NCBI GenBank assembly: GCA_900660155.1
Contig: CABFPE010000097.1
Location: 810,772 to 874,771 of the forward strand
Direction of reading: 5' to 3'
Origin: Hofstenia miamia
Taxonomy: Eukaryota > Xenacoelomorpha > Acoela > Hofsteniidae
DNA: 64,000 nucleotides
Positions within the stretch are counted from its first letter, which is position 1; each line of letters opens with the position of its first letter. The translations under genes were made by a program, and so were the position numbers. This document shows, piece by piece, positions 60,701-64,000 of this stretch. Below the pieces are notes generated by a model that worked only from the letters and a program-made list of their open reading frames with translations, did no database searches and was not told the origin of the DNA.

Positions 60701-61422
60701 TGCCTCCATTACTAGGCTTCCCAGTCACAGTGAATGTTTTCCCTAAAATATAGCTATATTAAAAAGGAAATTTATATTTAGTTAAAATAAAAGATTTCCA
60801 AAAGTTCTCAATTTCAGACAAATATTTATCTCATTAGTGGAATTATACATAAACATTCGTAGGACGCATTTTAATTCAGAACACTACATCATAGATAAAA
60901 ACAGAGGAATTGTATATTTTTGTAAACATGGGAAAACAATTTTCATACTTAAATAATGGTTACATAATAATAAAAAAATTGTCATCAAAAAGCAGAATTG
61001 TAGGTTGGACATGAAATCTTAGCGTTTTTCGCAATTACGGATTTTTACGCAGTACTGGATCTACGCAATAAAATAAGATATTTATTAAAACTGTAGAACA
61101 TACCCGATGACGTTACACCATATGCAAATATTAAACCACTTTTGCCATTGATAAGATTTCGTACAAGTGGTTTACACATAATATCAAACACATCTTCTTG
61201 GCTGGCATCTTCATCAAAAATGTGAGCGAATTCAAATGTCGACTCCCTCAAGCTCTGAACATTTCGAGGCAAAGTTGCAAATTCAGGTTGACGTATCACC
61301 AGATGGGTATCACTGGAGGTTTCAATGCAAGCGGCGTCCCTTTCATCAAGAGGTTTTAATCTCGCAAAAACCATTACTGGATCCACCTCCGTTTTTGAAC
61401 GTTTATGTAAATGATAATTCAT
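57738..61422 (-). CDS. KIF23: Kinesin-6 motor, KIF23/MKLP1-like, three coding exons
   Basis: Exons 61422-61104, 60742-60386 and 59560-57738 join in phase 1 at both introns (GTATGT/tttag; GTATTA/tttag) to give 2499 bases, 832 residues. Motor: P-loop GVTSSGKT (the second Gly codon is split by intron 1; K108), switch I NTESSRSHS 279-287, switch II DLAGSER 316-322, YRDSKLT 367-373, motor end about 415. The long insertion before VFVSYVEVYNNYIYDLL is characteristic of kinesin-6. A coiled coil spans about 480-625. The C-terminus (about 690-785) has the MKLP1 Arf6-binding type region (RWLEHKSGG, LLQHQEIDSAGEIETRLYKG, VEFTNVETLK). With a RacGAP1/CYK-4 partner, KIF23 forms centralspindlin, bundles midzone microtubules and is needed for cytokinesis. 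A ttttag acceptor just before the ATG leaves room for an upstream exon. Confidence 0.93.
59718..59992. mobile_element. 275-bp hAT-type MITE in kinesin intron 2
   Basis: Inverted ends CAGTGCTTCTCAAC ... GTTGAGAAGCACTG (14 perfect bases), flanked on both sides by the 8-base direct repeat ATCTAATC (59710-59717 and 59993-60000). Eight-base duplications and CAGTG-type ends are the signature of hAT transposons. No coding capacity. The intact duplication suggests a fairly recent insertion. Confidence 0.93.
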
Positions 61423-64000
61423 AACTAAAACACAAAGAAAAACATAGAATGCTACTATGAATGCAGAAGTTATAATTAGAGTAACTTTGAGGGTGAATAA
61501 TAAATTCTTTCAGCATCATGATGCTTTAAAATTCTTGCATGTTTTATTCAAAAATACATCAACATATACATTTGGAAAATATGAGAAAGGGATTTCTTAA
61601 TTTATATTACTTGCTAGTTTTAAAAACCGCCATTGACTCTCACACTTACAATAAGTTTCTACACCAAAAATGTATGCACTCTTTAAAACCTTCTTATCAA
61701 ATTTTAATTAATTTGAATCGTCTGTTAGATACATTCGGCGTCAGGTATTTTCTTATTGGGATGGAAAATTTCAAAAAGTTATATGCTATTTTGTAATTTT
61801 GCCATAAATGACAAGCCAATGTTGCTCCTTGTAATCTAATTTAGCAAGTCTAAAAAATTGATTCTTCAATTACGATTATTCAGCTAAGTAAAAATGATTA
61901 AAGATAATTTTCAATCTAAATTCCGTCAAACAAGATTTTCTTATAAACCGCCTGAAATACACTGAGCTTGTATACATAGGAAATTGTTCGCCAAACCATT
62001 TATAACTATGAAACTATACTCATCACCTGCTATAATGATCCAATTATTGTAAAGTTGAGCAGCGCCTGAAAGGTAAAACTGAGGATTAATGCATATTCTA
62101 AATATGTCTACAATTTTACATTTACAATAATTGTGAACTGATCTATTATCTTAAATATAAAATCAGACATCCTTTGAAATCTAAATCGTAAGGAAAAAAT
62201 TGAATAATGTAGTCATAAACTTTATTTATTGTTTCAAAAATACAATTAAATATAAAAGAATCCCTTTGTACACAGAGCCCAGAGGCGCACCNCCCCCCCC
62301 CCCCTCAAAAGAACAGAGATGATTCCATTCCTCATGAAATGTTTGACCATAGCCAGTGGCGTACACAAGCTGTGGAATGTCATTCAGTGAGTTTTTCAAA
62401 TTTGCCTTTGAATGGTTAAACAAATATTAAGAAAGTCCAAATTTATGTAGTGAAATGCATTTCTTAGTGTCGAATTCATCAATATTTCAAAGAATTTTAG
62501 GGGCTTGCCCTACTTTTTGTTACTTACCGCGGAGAAATTCCAACATTGGAAAACACTGCGTACACCCCTACCTATAACAATTATACAACATAATATGTAA
62601 ATAACTATTGGTTCTACTCTATGTCTGCAAGGGTAGACAATATTAAATTGATATTGAAATTATTGCAATAATTGGAAATTAATTAACCTATTGAATATTT
62701 TAAAAAATCAATTGCCAAATATTTAAGATTCATTTAAATCTTGCTGAAATATATAATTCCCGATTCCAGAAGCATTATCATCCTGTCTAGTAAATTTATA
62801 TAGAATTGGCTGTGGAATGTACGGGATAATTTGATGACCCAAAAGTATGTAATGCTTCCACAACCCAATTCACCATTTTATGCATATTGAAGGCTTATAA
62901 CATTAACCTTATTTCTCACCATTGTGATATTCTGTCGGACACCTCACCTTATCATGCCAAACCTAAAGAAATTAAACTATGATCACCGCATTTATATATA
63001 GTATGTATGGCAGAACCAAATTTGCCATTAGCAATTATGATTAGTGGCAATATTTAACTTTTGATTTTGTAGAACAATTTCTTCTTATTGCTAACAGATG
63101 TATGAAGCACAATTATGATTTTTCTTTGAAAAATTTTTTGTGTTATATATTGATTTTTATTAATACCAAACTAGTTAACTTACTATGATTTTTGATATAA
63201 TATTTTTATTCTAATTATTGCCAAAAGTTGGCAATAATCTATTGTAACATAGCATTATGCTAATAATAATTAAAATTAAGGGAAGTTACAAAATATAGCT
63301 AAAGGTATTTTGTGTCAGCTTAATAAGAAATGATCCCCAATCCTGTGCATTGTTCTTTTATCAGGAGTTGAAGTCAGAGATAGTCTTGCGCTGGTCTGGG
63401 GTTGGACTAAGCATTTGAAAAAGATGGGCTAAAATTGAACAAATAAACTAGTTTTAGCGAATGCTATATAATTTTTTAATGTTTTGAAATTGTATATTAG
63501 TATCATATACTCTTGAAGAACTGAATTTATAATTTTCAATTCAATGCCCAGATTTTATTGATGGTTTCTATTCTAAAATACCTTACTTTGATATAGCAAG
63601 CCGCAAAATTGTAGAAAACTTCTTAAAAAATCTTATGAAAATATGCCGAATCGGAATTAACTGGGTTGGAGCGGATTCAGGCTGAGCAGGGATTGGCCTA
63701 AATTTTCTGATAAGATTTATTAAAGTCTAAGAAGGTAAGACATTTCTAGAAATCACTCTACTACAAAAAGGAAAGAAGTGTTTCATATTCAAATTGGAAC
63801 AGTTAACAGTGCATCAGCCTGTATTCAAAACTCGCCTCACCCACTGATCTACGGGGCAATAAGTGTGTTAGCCATCCTAATAAAGGTTGCATTAGTGGGG
63901 TGTAGGGAGAAATAATTCATTATCAGTATAATTGATAACAAACATTTGTAATGCGTGTTCCGTTTGTTAGGTTAAAATGAAATATATACAATATATATGA
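61423..64000. other. No gene supported; upstream flank of the kinesin gene
   Basis: A plus-strand frame of 85 codons (61539-61796) lacks motifs. Near 62280-62310 a poly-C run with one N (62292) follows CAGAGGCGCAC, and CAGTGGCGTACAC occurs at 62354; both look like transposon ends, but no matching partner was found. Confidence 0.4.
63815..63870 (-). repeat. Possible tRNA-derived SINE fragment
   Basis: The minus strand reads GCCCCGTAGATCAGTGGGTG, close to a pol III A box (TAGATCAGTGGG), followed after only about a dozen bases by a GTTTTGAATAC that is a poor B box. The spacing is too short for a tRNA, so at best it is a deleted tRNA-like head. Confidence 0.25.

Noticed and set aside
62226-62423. 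Minus-strand frame containing poly-Gly from a poly-C run
   Set aside because: Depends on the N and on a homopolymer; no domain.
1-64000. rRNA or intact tRNA genes, bacterial operons or Shine-Dalgarno signals
   Set aside because: None seen; spliced genes and transposon content show that this is animal nuclear DNA.

Overview
The window is AT-rich nuclear DNA from an invertebrate animal, in a gapped draft assembly. Evidence for an animal: two DEG/ENaC channel genes (a metazoan-only family), a kinesin-6 gene with GT-AG introns, and many LINE, Penelope, mariner, piggyBac and hAT remnants. Degenerate TTAGGG-like repeats weakly argue against arthropods. I cannot name the phylum with confidence. Two N gaps (10811-11810, 50309-51065) and several single-N contig joins with repeated sequence on both sides mean some apparent tandem duplications are probably assembly or haplotype artefacts.

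Layout. 0-6 kb: a partial unidentified ORF, a dead Ty3/gypsy integrase and a relict coding stretch of unknown origin, all on the minus strand. 8.7-9.4 kb: a mariner pseudogene. 11.8-13.8 kb and 30.2-32.8 kb: two paralogous minus-strand DEG/ENaC genes that carry LDL-receptor class A and CUB modules in the extracellular loop; the first is cut by the gap, the second is complete (856 codons). Each has a matching exon-like block with a GTAAGT donor far upstream (about 16.3 and 36.6 kb) and the same acceptor just before the ATG, so a shared untranslated first exon is likely. 16.7-20.0 kb: a join duplication and two in-phase exons of an unidentified plus-strand gene. 22.8-24.4 kb: a decayed CR1/L2-like LINE followed by a restriction-like endonuclease domain from another retroelement. 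25.2-30.2 kb: three overlapping copies of the flank of the second channel gene, joined by single Ns.

32.8-34.1 kb: two DNA-transposon-like elements directly upstream of the second channel gene: a 446-bp TTAA-flanked MITE and an 800-bp fold-back element. 37-38.8 kb: an internally deleted piggyBac copy between diverged direct repeats. 39.5-49 kb: LTR candidate, an isolated unidentified exon, palindromic telomere-like repeats, and several LINE fragments. 50-56.2 kb: a retroelement cluster with a 56-bp VNTR, a LINE reverse transcriptase, and two Penelope-type GIY-YIG endonuclease copies, one still open, one lying within another LINE.

57.7-61.4 kb: a kinesin-6 (KIF23/MKLP1-like) gene in three coding exons on the minus strand, 832 residues, with a 275-bp hAT MITE showing a perfect 8-bp target duplication in its second intron. 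The rest, to 64 kb, has no gene I can support. The genes do not form one pathway: two are membrane channels, one is a cytokinesis motor, and most of the remaining signal is mobile DNA.
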